From Alphaproteobacteria bacterium (GTDB lineage Bacteria; Pseudomonadota; Alphaproteobacteria; UBA8366; Aestuariispiraceae): 64,000 nucleotides of DNA. Both the position numbers and the translations under genes were made by a program. Location of the stretch: contig JANSXE010000008.1 in assembly GCA_024743195.1 (NCBI GenBank), positions 1-64,000 on the forward strand. The letters run 5' to 3'. Of the stretch, positions 30,905 to 39,669 are shown one piece after another. A model generated the notes under the pieces. The model was not told the origin of the DNA, did not search any database, and saw only the letters and a program-made list of their open reading frames with translations. Numbering within the stretch: position 1 is the stretch's first letter; each line of letters begins with the position of its first letter.

Positions 30905-32098
30905 ATGCCGCAGGATCCGGACGATGTGACCCAGGCCGACGTCGTCGTCATCGGCGGCGGCGTCATCGGCTGCGCGATCGCTTTTCATCTGATGGAGGGC
31001 GGCTTCGACGGCTCGGTCCTGGTGATCGAGCCGGACCCCAGCTTCGCCGCCGGCTCCACCGGGCGCAGCGCCGGCGGGCTGCGCCAGCAGTTCTCCCTGG
31101 TCGAGAACATCCGCATGTCGCGCTACGGCGTCGAGTTCGTGCGCGAGGCGCCCGCCCGTCTGGCGGTCGACGGCGATGCGCCCGACCTCGCCTTCCGGGA
31201 GCAAGGCTACCTCTTCCTCGCGACCGAGGAGGCGATGCCGGCGCTTGCGGAGAACCATGCGCTTCAGGTTGCGGAGGGCGCGCGGATCGCGGCCCTCGAC
31301 CGCGACGGGCTGGCGGCGCGCTTTCCCTGGCTGGCGCTCGACGGCCTCGCCGGCGGCGCCTTCGGGGAGGCGGGGGAGGGCTGGCTCGACCCCTACGGCC
31401 TGATGCAGGCGCTTCGCCGCAAGGCGCGCGCGCTCGGCGCGCGCTTCCTGCAGGATCGCGTCGTCGGCCTCGTGCGAACCGCGGGGCGGATCGAGGCGGT
31501 GGAGACCGAAGCCGGCCGCCGCGTCGCCTGCGGCGCCGTGGTGAACGCCGCCGGCGCGGCGGCCGGGCGGGTGGCGGCGCTGGCGGGGATCGACCTGCCG
31601 GTCGCGCCCAAGAAGCGCCAGGTCTTCGTCTTCGACTGCCGCGCGGAGCTGGGCCGTCCGCCGCTGACGATCGACCCGACCGGCGTCTATTTCCGCCCCG
31701 AGGGGGCGGGCTTCATCTGCGGCAAGTCGCCGGAGCCTGAGGATGATCCCGACTGCTGGGATGTCGAGGTGGACTACGCGCTGTTCGACGAGGTGCTGTG
31801 GCCGATTCTGGCCGCGCGCGTCCCCGCCTTCGAGGCGATCAGGCTGCAGAGCGCCTGGGCCGGCCATTATGAGGTCAACGCGCTCGACCACAACGCCGTG
31901 ATCGGCCCGCATCCGGAGGTCCGGAACTTCCTTTTCGCCAACGGCTTCAGCGGCCACGGGCTGCAGCAGGCGCCGGCCGCCGGCCGCGCGATCGCGGAAC
32001 TGATCGAGACCGGCGGCTTCCGCACGCTCGACCTCTCCCGCTTCGGCTACGCCCGGATCGCGGATAACCGCCCACTCTTCGAGCGCGGCATCGTGTGA
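30905..32098 (+). CDS. FAD-dependent oxidoreductase (DAO family)
   Basis: DVVVIGGGVIGCAIAFHLMEGGFDGSVLVIEPDPSFAAGSTGRSAGGLRQQF; C-terminal ANGFSGHGLQQAPAAGRAIAELI. Confidence 0.87.
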   Translation: MPQDPDDVTQADVVVIGGGVIGCAIAFHLMEGGFDGSVLVIEPDPSFAAGSTGRSAGGLRQQFSLVENIRMSRYGVEFVREAPARLAVDGDAPDLAFREQGYLFLATEEAMPALAENHALQVAEGARIAALDRDGLAARFPWLALDGLAGGAFGEAGEGWLDPYGLMQALRRKARALGARFLQDRVVGLVRTAGRIEAVETEAGRRVACGAVVNAAGAAAGRVAALAGIDLPVAPKKRQVFVFDCRAELGRPPLTIDPTGVYFRPEGAGFICGKSPEPEDDPDCWDVEVDYALFDEVLWPILAARVPAFEAIRLQSAWAGHYEVNALDHNAVIGPHPEVRNFLFANGFSGHGLQQAPAAGRAIAELIETGGFRTLDLSRFGYARIADNRPLFERGIV

Positions 32099-32114
32099 GC
32101 CCGGGGTTTATCTG

Positions 32115-32614
<500 letters not shown>

Positions 32615-32618
<4 letters not shown>

Positions 32619-33484
32619 CCGGCCGCCTGCTTGAGCGCGGCGTAGAGCGCCGCGACCGCCGGCTCCTGGACGCCGTCGCGGCGGGTGACGAGGCCGACCC
32701 GGCGCGTCAATGGCGGATCGCCGTAGGGCGCGCGCCAGAGATCGCGCGCCACCGGGCCCGCGAGACTGCCCGCCGGCGCGATCGCCGCGCCGAGCCCGCG
32801 CGAGACCATCATCAGGATCGATTCGATGGAATCGAGCTCCATGGCGTCGCGCACCGCGATTCCGTCCGCGCGCAATCGCCGGTCGATGATGCGGCCGACG
32901 CCGGTCGCCCGGTTGAAGCGGATGAAGGGCGCGCCGTCGAGCGCCGTGCGCGCGCGGCCGTCGGGCGGCGCTTCCCGGGCGACGACGAGGAGGGGCTCTT
33001 CGACCAGCTCGTGCAGCGCGAGGCCGGGCGGCGGGTCGCCGCCTTCCGTCACCAGCGCCGCATCCAGTTCTCCCGAGGCGACGCGCGCGATCAACGCCTC
33101 CGACAGGCCGCTTTCGACCCGCGCCTGAAGCTCCGGATGGCGGTGGGCGAGCGCCAGCAGCGCATCGGGCAGAAAGCCCGTGGTCGCGGTCGGGATCGCG
33201 CCGAGCCGCAACAGGCCGGCGACCGCGCCGCCGTCCGCCGCCACCGCCTTCACCCGGTCCGCCGCCGCCAGCACGGCGCGCGCCTGCGCCGCGGCGGCCC
33301 GTCCGATCACCGTCGGCGTCGGCGGGCGCGTGGCGCGGTCGAACAGGTGGGCGCCGAGCTCCGCCTCCAGCGCCTTGATCTGCATCGAGACGGCGGATTG
33401 CGTCAGACCCAGCCCGTCCGCCGCCGCCTGGAAGCCGCCGGCCTCGACGACCGCGACCAGAGTCTGAAGAGTGCGCAGATTCAT
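32615..33484 (-). CDS. LysR family transcriptional regulator
   Basis: MNLRTLQTLVAVVEAGGFQAAADGLGLTQSAVSMQIKALEAELGAHLFDR. Confidence 0.92.
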
Positions 33485-33514
33485 GGCGTGAACATAACAA
33501 AAAATGATGATGAA

Positions 33515-33540
33515 CTTCAGTTTAATTCGGTTGCTTGAAG
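33515..33540. promoter_or_regulatory. Candidate LysR-type operator between lysR and the acyl-CoA dehydrogenase gene
   Basis: CTTCA-N16-TGAAG inverted repeat (CTTCAGTTTAATTCGGTTGCTTGAAG) in the divergent intergenic region. Confidence 0.35.
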
Positions 33541-33587
33541 AAAAGATCGCTCACAAACTCGTGAACGCATTTCAGAGAGGCCGTCCC

Positions 33588-34817
33588 ATGACCGATCCGA
33601 GCTTCACCCTGACCGCCGCCCAGCGCGACCTGCAGGCCCGCGCCCGTGACGTCGCCGAACGGTCGATCCGCCCCAATGCGGCCGAGACCGACCGGACGGA
33701 GGCCTATCCCTGGGCCAATGTCCGGGCGCTGACGGAGGCCGGCTTCTTCGGCATGACGATCCCGGAGGCCTATGGCGGAAAGGGCGCCAGCTTCCTGGAC
33801 GCCGCAGTGGTGATCGAGGAGATGGCGAAGGTCTGCGGCGTCACCGGCCGCATCGCGGTGGAGGCGAATATGGGCGCGGTCTCCGCGGTCATGGCCTATG
33901 GTACCGAGGCGCAGAAGCGGCTGGCGGCCGATCTGGTCTTGGCCGGCGACAAGCCCGCCATCTGCATCACCGAGCCTGACGCCGGCTCCGCCGCCAGCGA
34001 GATGACGACCCGCGCCGACACGCGCGGCGACCGCTACGTCCTCAACGGCGCCAAGCACTGGATCACCGGCGGCGGCGTCTCAAAGCTGCACCTTATCTTC
34101 GCCCGCGTCTTCGACGAGGCTGGGGAGGAGCAGGGGATCGGCGGCTTCCTGGCCGTGCGGGACGAGACGCCGGGCCTCGTGATCGGCGCGCGCGAGCCGA
34201 CCATGGGCCTGCGCGGCATCCCCGAGACCGAGGTGTTCTTCCAGGATATGGCGCTTCCGGCCGAGAACCTGGTGGTCCCGCCGTCCGGCCTGCGGCGCGG
34301 CTTCGCGGATCTGATGACCGCCTACAACTCCCAGCGCGTCGGCGCGGGAACCGTCGCGCTGGGCCTCGCTCAGGGCGCCTACGAGCAGGCGTTGGACTGG
34401 GTGCGCGAGCGCGAGCAGTTCGGCCGCCCGATCGCCGAGTTCCAGGGGCTGCAATGGATGCTGGCCGACGCCTCCATCGGACTGGACGCCGCGCGGCTGA
34501 TGTTGCATCGCGCAGCCGCCAGCGCCGACCCGTTCCCCGACGCCCGCCTTGCGGCCCAGGCCAAGATCTTCGCGTCCGAGACGGCGATCAAGGTCGCCAA
34601 CGACGCCTTGCAGATGTTCGGCGCGCGCGGCTATTCGCGCAACCGGCCGCTTGAGCGCATCTGCCGCGACGTGCGCATGTTCACGATCGGCGGCGGCACC
34701 GCGCAAATCTTGCGCACCGTGGTCGCAAGCCGCATCCTGGAGCGCAAATTGCCGCAGAGCCGGGACGGTTACGCCGAGGCGAAGAGGCCCCGCCCGGACC
34801 TGCGCGCGGCGGAGTAG
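33588..34817 (+). CDS. Acyl-CoA dehydrogenase family protein
   Basis: AICITEPDAGSAASEMTTRA, YVLNGAKHWITGGG, YSRNRPLERICRDVRMFTIGGGTAQILRTVVA. Confidence 0.9.
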   Translation: MTDPSFTLTAAQRDLQARARDVAERSIRPNAAETDRTEAYPWANVRALTEAGFFGMTIPEAYGGKGASFLDAAVVIEEMAKVCGVTGRIAVEANMGAVSAVMAYGTEAQKRLAADLVLAGDKPAICITEPDAGSAASEMTTRADTRGDRYVLNGAKHWITGGGVSKLHLIFARVFDEAGEEQGIGGFLAVRDETPGLVIGAREPTMGLRGIPETEVFFQDMALPAENLVVPPSGLRRGFADLMTAYNSQRVGAGTVALGLAQGAYEQALDWVREREQFGRPIAEFQGLQWMLADASIGLDAARLMLHRAAASADPFPDARLAAQAKIFASETAIKVANDALQMFGARGYSRNRPLERICRDVRMFTIGGGTAQILRTVVASRILERKLPQSRDGYAEAKRPRPDLRAAE

Positions 34818-34873
34818 CGGCGCGCCGCCAGGGCGGCGCGCGCGCAGGGTAACCGAGGGGCGAAGCGAGCATC

Positions 34874-36508
34874 ATGAGACGGACCTTGTCGGCGGCCGAA
34901 GTGGTCGCGAGCCGCCTGGCGGAGGCCGGCTGCCGGCACGCCTTCGGCATTCCGGGCGGCGAAGTCGTCAGCATGATCGACGCGCTCGAGAAGGCCGGCG
35001 TCGCCTTCCATCTGGTCAAGCACGAGAACGCCGCCGGCTTCATGGCCGAAGGGACGCATCACGTGACCGGCGCGCCCGGCGTGATGGTCGCGACGCTCGG
35101 CCCCGGCGCGGCGAACGGCGTCAATGTCGTCGCCAACGCCTGGCAGGACCGGGTTCCGATGATCGTGCTGACCGGCTGCGTGGAGGAGGCGGAGGCCGTC
35201 ACCTACACCCACCAGGTCTTCGACCATCGGGAGATGTTCCGGCCGATCACCAAAGCGAGCTTCCGCCTCGCCGACGGCGCGGTCGGGGAGCAGATCGAGA
35301 AGGCGCTCGCCATCGCCATGGGGCGCACCGGCGACGGGCGGCCGGGTCCGGTTCATATCGACCTGCCGATCCGTGTGACGCGCAGCCAACAGGAGTGGCC
35401 CAGCCCCGCGATCCCGCGCGCCCGGAACAGCGCGACCGCGCCCGCGGGCGACGATCTGGAAACCGCCCGCCAGTGGCTGGCGGAGGCCGGCTGCCCGATC
35501 GCCGTCGCCGGCGTCGACGTGCTCAGTCACGGGGCGGAGAAGGAGGTCGCCGCCTTCTGCCGGCGCTTCGGGGTTCCGTTGATCACCACCTACAAGGCCA
35601 AGGGCGTTCTGCCGGAGGACGATCCGCTGAGCCTCGGCGGGGCCGGTCTGTCGCCCACGGCCGACAAGATCCTGGCGCCCGTGATCGCGGAAGCGGACCT
35701 GATCCTGCTGTTCGGCTACGATCCGATCGAGATGCGCATCGGCTGGCGCAATCTCTGGGACCCGCGCCGCCAGCGCGTGGTGGAGATCGCGGCCGAGGGC
35801 AACACCCACTCCATGCATCAGGCGAGCCTGAGCTTCGTGTGCGACATCGGCGCCGGGGTCGAGGCGCTGGGCGATATCGAGGGCGCGCGCGACCGCGTCT
35901 GGAAGCGGGGCGAGCCGGTGCGCGCGCGGGAGGCCTTGGCAAAGGCCTTCGACCAGTCGGAGGCGTGGGGTCCCGCCGCCCTGACGGAGACCGCCCGCAA
36001 GACCCTGCCGCCGGAGACCATCGCGACGGTGGACAGCGGCGCGCACCGCATCCTGTTGAGCCAGATGTGGGAATGCTACGCGCCGCGCCAACTCCTACAG
36101 TCGTCGGGTCTGTGCACCATGGGGGGCGCGCTGCCGCTCGCCATCGGCGCCAAGCTGGCCGCGCCGGACGCGCCGGTCGTCTGCTTCACCGGCGACGCCG
36201 GGCTGGAGATGGTGTTGGGGGAACTGGCCACCGCGCGCGATCTGAAGACGGCGATCGTCGTGGTGGTCTTCGTCGACGCCTCGCTGGCGCTGATCGAGAT
36301 GAAGCAACGCGGCGAGTCCCTGCCCAACCTCGGCGTCGACTTCGACGAGACCAACTTCGCCGCCATCGCCCAGGCGCTGGGCGGTCATGGCGTGACGGTC
36401 GACAACCGGCTCGATCTCGCCGAAGCGCTGCGAACCGCGATCCAGCGCGACCGCTTCACCGTCATCGCCGCGCGCATCCCGCGCAAGGCCTATGACGGCC
36501 GGCTCTAG
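34874..36508 (+). CDS. Thiamine pyrophosphate-dependent enzyme (acetolactate synthase-like)
   Basis: HAFGIPGGEVVSMIDAL, KHENAAGFMAEG, GPGAANGVNVVANAW, C-terminal GDAGLEMVLGELATARDLKTAIVVVVFVD. Confidence 0.87.
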   Translation: MRRTLSAAEVVASRLAEAGCRHAFGIPGGEVVSMIDALEKAGVAFHLVKHENAAGFMAEGTHHVTGAPGVMVATLGPGAANGVNVVANAWQDRVPMIVLTGCVEEAEAVTYTHQVFDHREMFRPITKASFRLADGAVGEQIEKALAIAMGRTGDGRPGPVHIDLPIRVTRSQQEWPSPAIPRARNSATAPAGDDLETARQWLAEAGCPIAVAGVDVLSHGAEKEVAAFCRRFGVPLITTYKAKGVLPEDDPLSLGGAGLSPTADKILAPVIAEADLILLFGYDPIEMRIGWRNLWDPRRQRVVEIAAEGNTHSMHQASLSFVCDIGAGVEALGDIEGARDRVWKRGEPVRAREALAKAFDQSEAWGPAALTETARKTLPPETIATVDSGAHRILLSQMWECYAPRQLLQSSGLCTMGGALPLAIGAKLAAPDAPVVCFTGDAGLEMVLGELATARDLKTAIVVVVFVDASLALIEMKQRGESLPNLGVDFDETNFAAIAQALGGHGVTVDNRLDLAEALRTAIQRDRFTVIAARIPRKAYDGRL

Positions 36509-36513
36509 CAAAG

Positions 36514-36685
36514 CCCCTCTCCCTCGGGGAGAGGGGGTGGGGTGAGGGGGTGTGGAGTTTCGGTCAGCCCCTCACCCGGGCGCTGGCGCGCCCACCCTCT
36601 CCCCGGGGGAGAGGGTTTGTCCAACGTGACCGACCAAATGCTGAAGACGACCCCTCTCCCGTCGGGAGAGGGGGTGGGGTGAGGG
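36514..36685. repeat. Cluster of three GC-rich hairpin repeats (CCCCTCTCCC..GGGAGAGGGGGTGGGGTGAGGG type)
   Basis: Copies at 36514-36555 and 36651-36685 (same orientation) with an inverted copy at 36568-36615; each has CCCTCTCCC/GGGAGAGGG arms. Confidence 0.88.
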
Positions 36686-36695
36686 AATATCGATT

Positions 36696-37940
36696 ATGAG
36701 CGAACCTGCCGGCGACACCCCGCTCCCCCTCGACGGGCTGAGGATCCTGGATCTGAGCCGCATCCTGGCGGGGCCGACCTGCACCCAGTATCTAGGCGAT
36801 CTCGGCGCGGACGTGCTCAAGATCGAGCGGCCGGGCGCCGGCGACGACACGCGCAAATGGGGGCCGCCCTACCTGAAAGGGCCGGACGGCCAGGATACGC
36901 AGGAGAGCGCCTACTATCTCTCCTCGAACCGCTCCAAGCGCTCGGTCGCGGTCAACATCGCGACCGAAGACGGGCAGGCGCTGGTCAAGCGGCTGTTGCG
37001 CTCCTGCGACGTGCTGGTGGAGAACTACAAGGTCGGAGGATTGAAGAAGTACGGCCTCGCCTACGAGGATCTGAAGGCGGAGTTCCCCGGCCTCGTCTAT
37101 TGCTCCATCACCGGGTTCGGCCAGACCGGGCCCTACGCCAAGCGCGCCGGCTACGACTTCCTGGCGCAGGGTCTGGGCGGGATCATGTCGATCACCGGCG
37201 CGCCGGACGGCGAGCCCATGAAGGTCGGCGTCGGGATCGCCGACGTGATGTGCGGCATGTACGCCGCGACCGCGATCCTGGCCGCCCTGCGGCACCGCGA
37301 CCGCACCGGCGAGGGCCAACACATCGACGCCTGTCTGTTGGATGCGCAGGTCGCCTGGCTGGTGAACGAGGGCTGCAACTACCTGCTCTCCGGCGCGGTT
37401 CCGAAGCGGCTGGGGAACGAGCATCCGAACATCGTGCCCTACAAGGTCTTCGAATGCGCCGACGGGCATGTGATCCTCGCCGTCGGCAACGACAGCCAGT
37501 TCCAGAAATGGTGCCGCTTCGCCGGCGCCGACGATCTGGCGGTCGATCCGCGCTTCGCCACCAACAGCCTGCGCATCGCGAACCGCGCGGCCCTCTACGA
37601 GGCGATGCCGCCCTATATGGCGCGCAAGACGATCGACCAATGGGTCGACGGTCTGGCTGAAATCGGCGTGCCCTGCAGCCCCGTCAACACCATCGACCGG
37701 GTGTTCGAGGACCCGCAGGTCCAGGCCCGCGGCATGCGCCTCGACCTGCCGCATCCGGAAGCCGGGGGCGACGGGACGGTCCCGCTGATCGCCAACCCGA
37801 TCAAGTTCTCCAACTCCCCGATCCGCTATCGTCATCCGCCGCCGACGCGCGGCCAGCACACGGCGGAGGTGCTGGAGGAGCTGTTGGACCTTGATACGGC
37901 GGAGCTCGACCGGCTGCGCGCGGCCGGTGCGATCGAGTAG
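36696..37940 (+). CDS. CaiB/BaiF CoA-transferase family protein
   Basis: LPLDGLRILDLSRILAGPTCTQYLGDLGADVLKIERPGAGDDTR; NRSKRSVAVNI; YDFLAQGLGGIMSITG. Confidence 0.92.
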   Translation: MSEPAGDTPLPLDGLRILDLSRILAGPTCTQYLGDLGADVLKIERPGAGDDTRKWGPPYLKGPDGQDTQESAYYLSSNRSKRSVAVNIATEDGQALVKRLLRSCDVLVENYKVGGLKKYGLAYEDLKAEFPGLVYCSITGFGQTGPYAKRAGYDFLAQGLGGIMSITGAPDGEPMKVGVGIADVMCGMYAATAILAALRHRDRTGEGQHIDACLLDAQVAWLVNEGCNYLLSGAVPKRLGNEHPNIVPYKVFECADGHVILAVGNDSQFQKWCRFAGADDLAVDPRFATNSLRIANRAALYEAMPPYMARKTIDQWVDGLAEIGVPCSPVNTIDRVFEDPQVQARGMRLDLPHPEAGGDGTVPLIANPIKFSNSPIRYRHPPPTRGQHTAEVLEELLDLDTAELDRLRAAGAIE

Positions 37941-38064
37941 AGGGCGGACTCAACCGTTTGTCCCGTTCCCGCCGGCGATGTCGCGAACCGGCCGAAGCTT
38001 GACGGGGATCGGCGCATGACGCAGTGCGAAATCCGATAGAGGATCGGACGAGCGCCGCGCCCGA

Positions 38065-38088
38065 CCCCCGCCCCGTAACCGGCGGGGG
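38065..38088. other. Hairpin in the region 5' of soxB
   Basis: CCCCCGCC-ccgtaacc-GGCGGGGG, perfect 8-bp stem, 38 bp before the soxB ATG. Confidence 0.45.
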
Positions 38089-38126
38089 TTCAGTCTGTCG
38101 AGGCGGGCGCCGAGAAGGATCGGTCG

Positions 38127-39383
38127 ATGGGCGAGTATTCGGTCTGGAGCGTTCTGCGCGGCGGCCTGACGGGCCAGACGCATTGGAAGCGCGCGTGGCG
38201 CGACCCGGACCCCAAACCCGCCTATGACGCGATCATCGTCGGCGGCGGCGGCCATGGGCTCGCGACGGCCTTCTATCTCGCCAAGCTGCACGGGATGACG
38301 AACATCGCGGTCCTGGAAAAGGGCTGGGTCGGCGGCGGCAACACCGGGCGGAACACGACCATCGTGCGCTCCAACTACATGCTGGAGGGCAACGCGCATT
38401 TCTACGAGAAGTCGCTGCAGCTCTGGGAAGGGCTGTCGCAGGAGCTCAACTACAACGTCATGTTCTCGCAGCGCGGGGTGCTCAATCTGGCGCACTCCGA
38501 CGCGCAGATGGACGGCTACGCCCGGCGCGGCAACGCGATGCGCCTCAACGGGATCGACGCGGAGTTGCTGACCCGCGAGCAGGTGCGCGCGTGGGCGCCG
38601 ATGTGCGATTTCTCCGAAAGGGCGCGCTTCCCGATCCATGGCGGGCTGCTGCAGCCGCGCGGCGGCACCGCGCGGCACGACGCCGTCGCCTGGGGCTTCG
38701 CGCGCGCCGCCGACCGGCTGGGCGTCGACATCATCCAGAATTGCGAGGTCACGGGGATCGACGTGGTCGAGGGCCGCGTCACGGGCGTTCAGACCAGTCG
38801 CGGCCCCATCAAGGCGAAGAAGGTGGGCCTGGCGGTGGCCGGCCATACGACCCAGCTCGCCCAGATGGCCGGGCTGCGCCTTCCGATCGAAAGCCACCTG
38901 TTGCAGGCCATGGTGTCCGAGCCGCTGAAGCCCTGGATCGATTGCGTCGTCACCTTCGGCGCCGGGCATTTCTACATCAGCCAATCCGACAAGGGCGGGC
39001 TGGTCTTCGGCGGCGATCTGGACGGCTACAATTCCTTCGCCCAGCGCGGCAACCTGCCGATGGTCGAGCATGTTGTGCAATGCGGGGTCGCGCTGATGCC
39101 GTCGCTGAAGCGGCTGCGGCTGCTGCGCCATTGGGGCGGCGTCATGGACATGACGATGGACGGCAGCCCGATCATCGGCAAGACGCCGGTCGAGGGGCTC
39201 TATCTCAACGGCGGTTGGTGCTATGGCGGCTTCAAGGCGACGCCGGGCAGCGGCTGGGTCTTCGCCTACACCATGGCGCAGGACCGGCCGCACGAGTTGA
39301 ACGCGGCGCTCAGCCTCGACCGGTTCGAGCGCGGCGCCGTGCTCGACGAGCGCGGGGCCGGCCCCACGCCCGGCTGGCATTGA
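38127..39383 (+). CDS. soxB: Sarcosine oxidase subunit beta
   Basis: AIIVGGGGHGLATAFYLAKLHG; GGNTGRNTTIVRSNY; first gene of the canonical B-D-A-G order. Confidence 0.95.
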   Translation: MGEYSVWSVLRGGLTGQTHWKRAWRDPDPKPAYDAIIVGGGGHGLATAFYLAKLHGMTNIAVLEKGWVGGGNTGRNTTIVRSNYMLEGNAHFYEKSLQLWEGLSQELNYNVMFSQRGVLNLAHSDAQMDGYARRGNAMRLNGIDAELLTREQVRAWAPMCDFSERARFPIHGGLLQPRGGTARHDAVAWGFARAADRLGVDIIQNCEVTGIDVVEGRVTGVQTSRGPIKAKKVGLAVAGHTTQLAQMAGLRLPIESHLLQAMVSEPLKPWIDCVVTFGAGHFYISQSDKGGLVFGGDLDGYNSFAQRGNLPMVEHVVQCGVALMPSLKRLRLLRHWGGVMDMTMDGSPIIGKTPVEGLYLNGGWCYGGFKATPGSGWVFAYTMAQDRPHELNAALSLDRFERGAVLDERGAGPTPGWH

Positions 39384-39408
39384 GGGCGAGAGCGAAAGGC
39401 GGCGCGCG

Positions 39409-39669
39409 ATGTTGAGGATCGACTGCCCCTGGTGCGGCCCGCGCGACATGGTGGAGTTCACCTATGTCGGCGACGGGACGCTCCGCCGGCCCGAGATCGG
39501 GGCGGAGGACGGCCATTTCGACTATGTCTATCTGCGCGACAACCCGAAGGGCCCGCATGTGGAGATCTGGCGCCACGGCGTCGGCTGCCGGCGTCATGTG
39601 GCGGTGACGCGCGACACCGCGACCCATGAGATGCTGGCGACCGGCAAGCCGGGGGAGGGGGCGTCGTGA
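39409..39669 (+). CDS. soxD: Sarcosine oxidase subunit delta
   Basis: MLRIDCPWCGPRDMVEFTYVGDG...YLRDNPKGPHVEIWRHGVGCRRH. Confidence 0.95.
   Translation: MLRIDCPWCGPRDMVEFTYVGDGTLRRPEIGAEDGHFDYVYLRDNPKGPHVEIWRHGVGCRRHVAVTRDTATHEMLATGKPGEGAS

Noticed and set aside
36514-36685. Possible CRISPR array
   Set aside because: Only three hairpin units in mixed orientation with uneven spacing and no cas genes.
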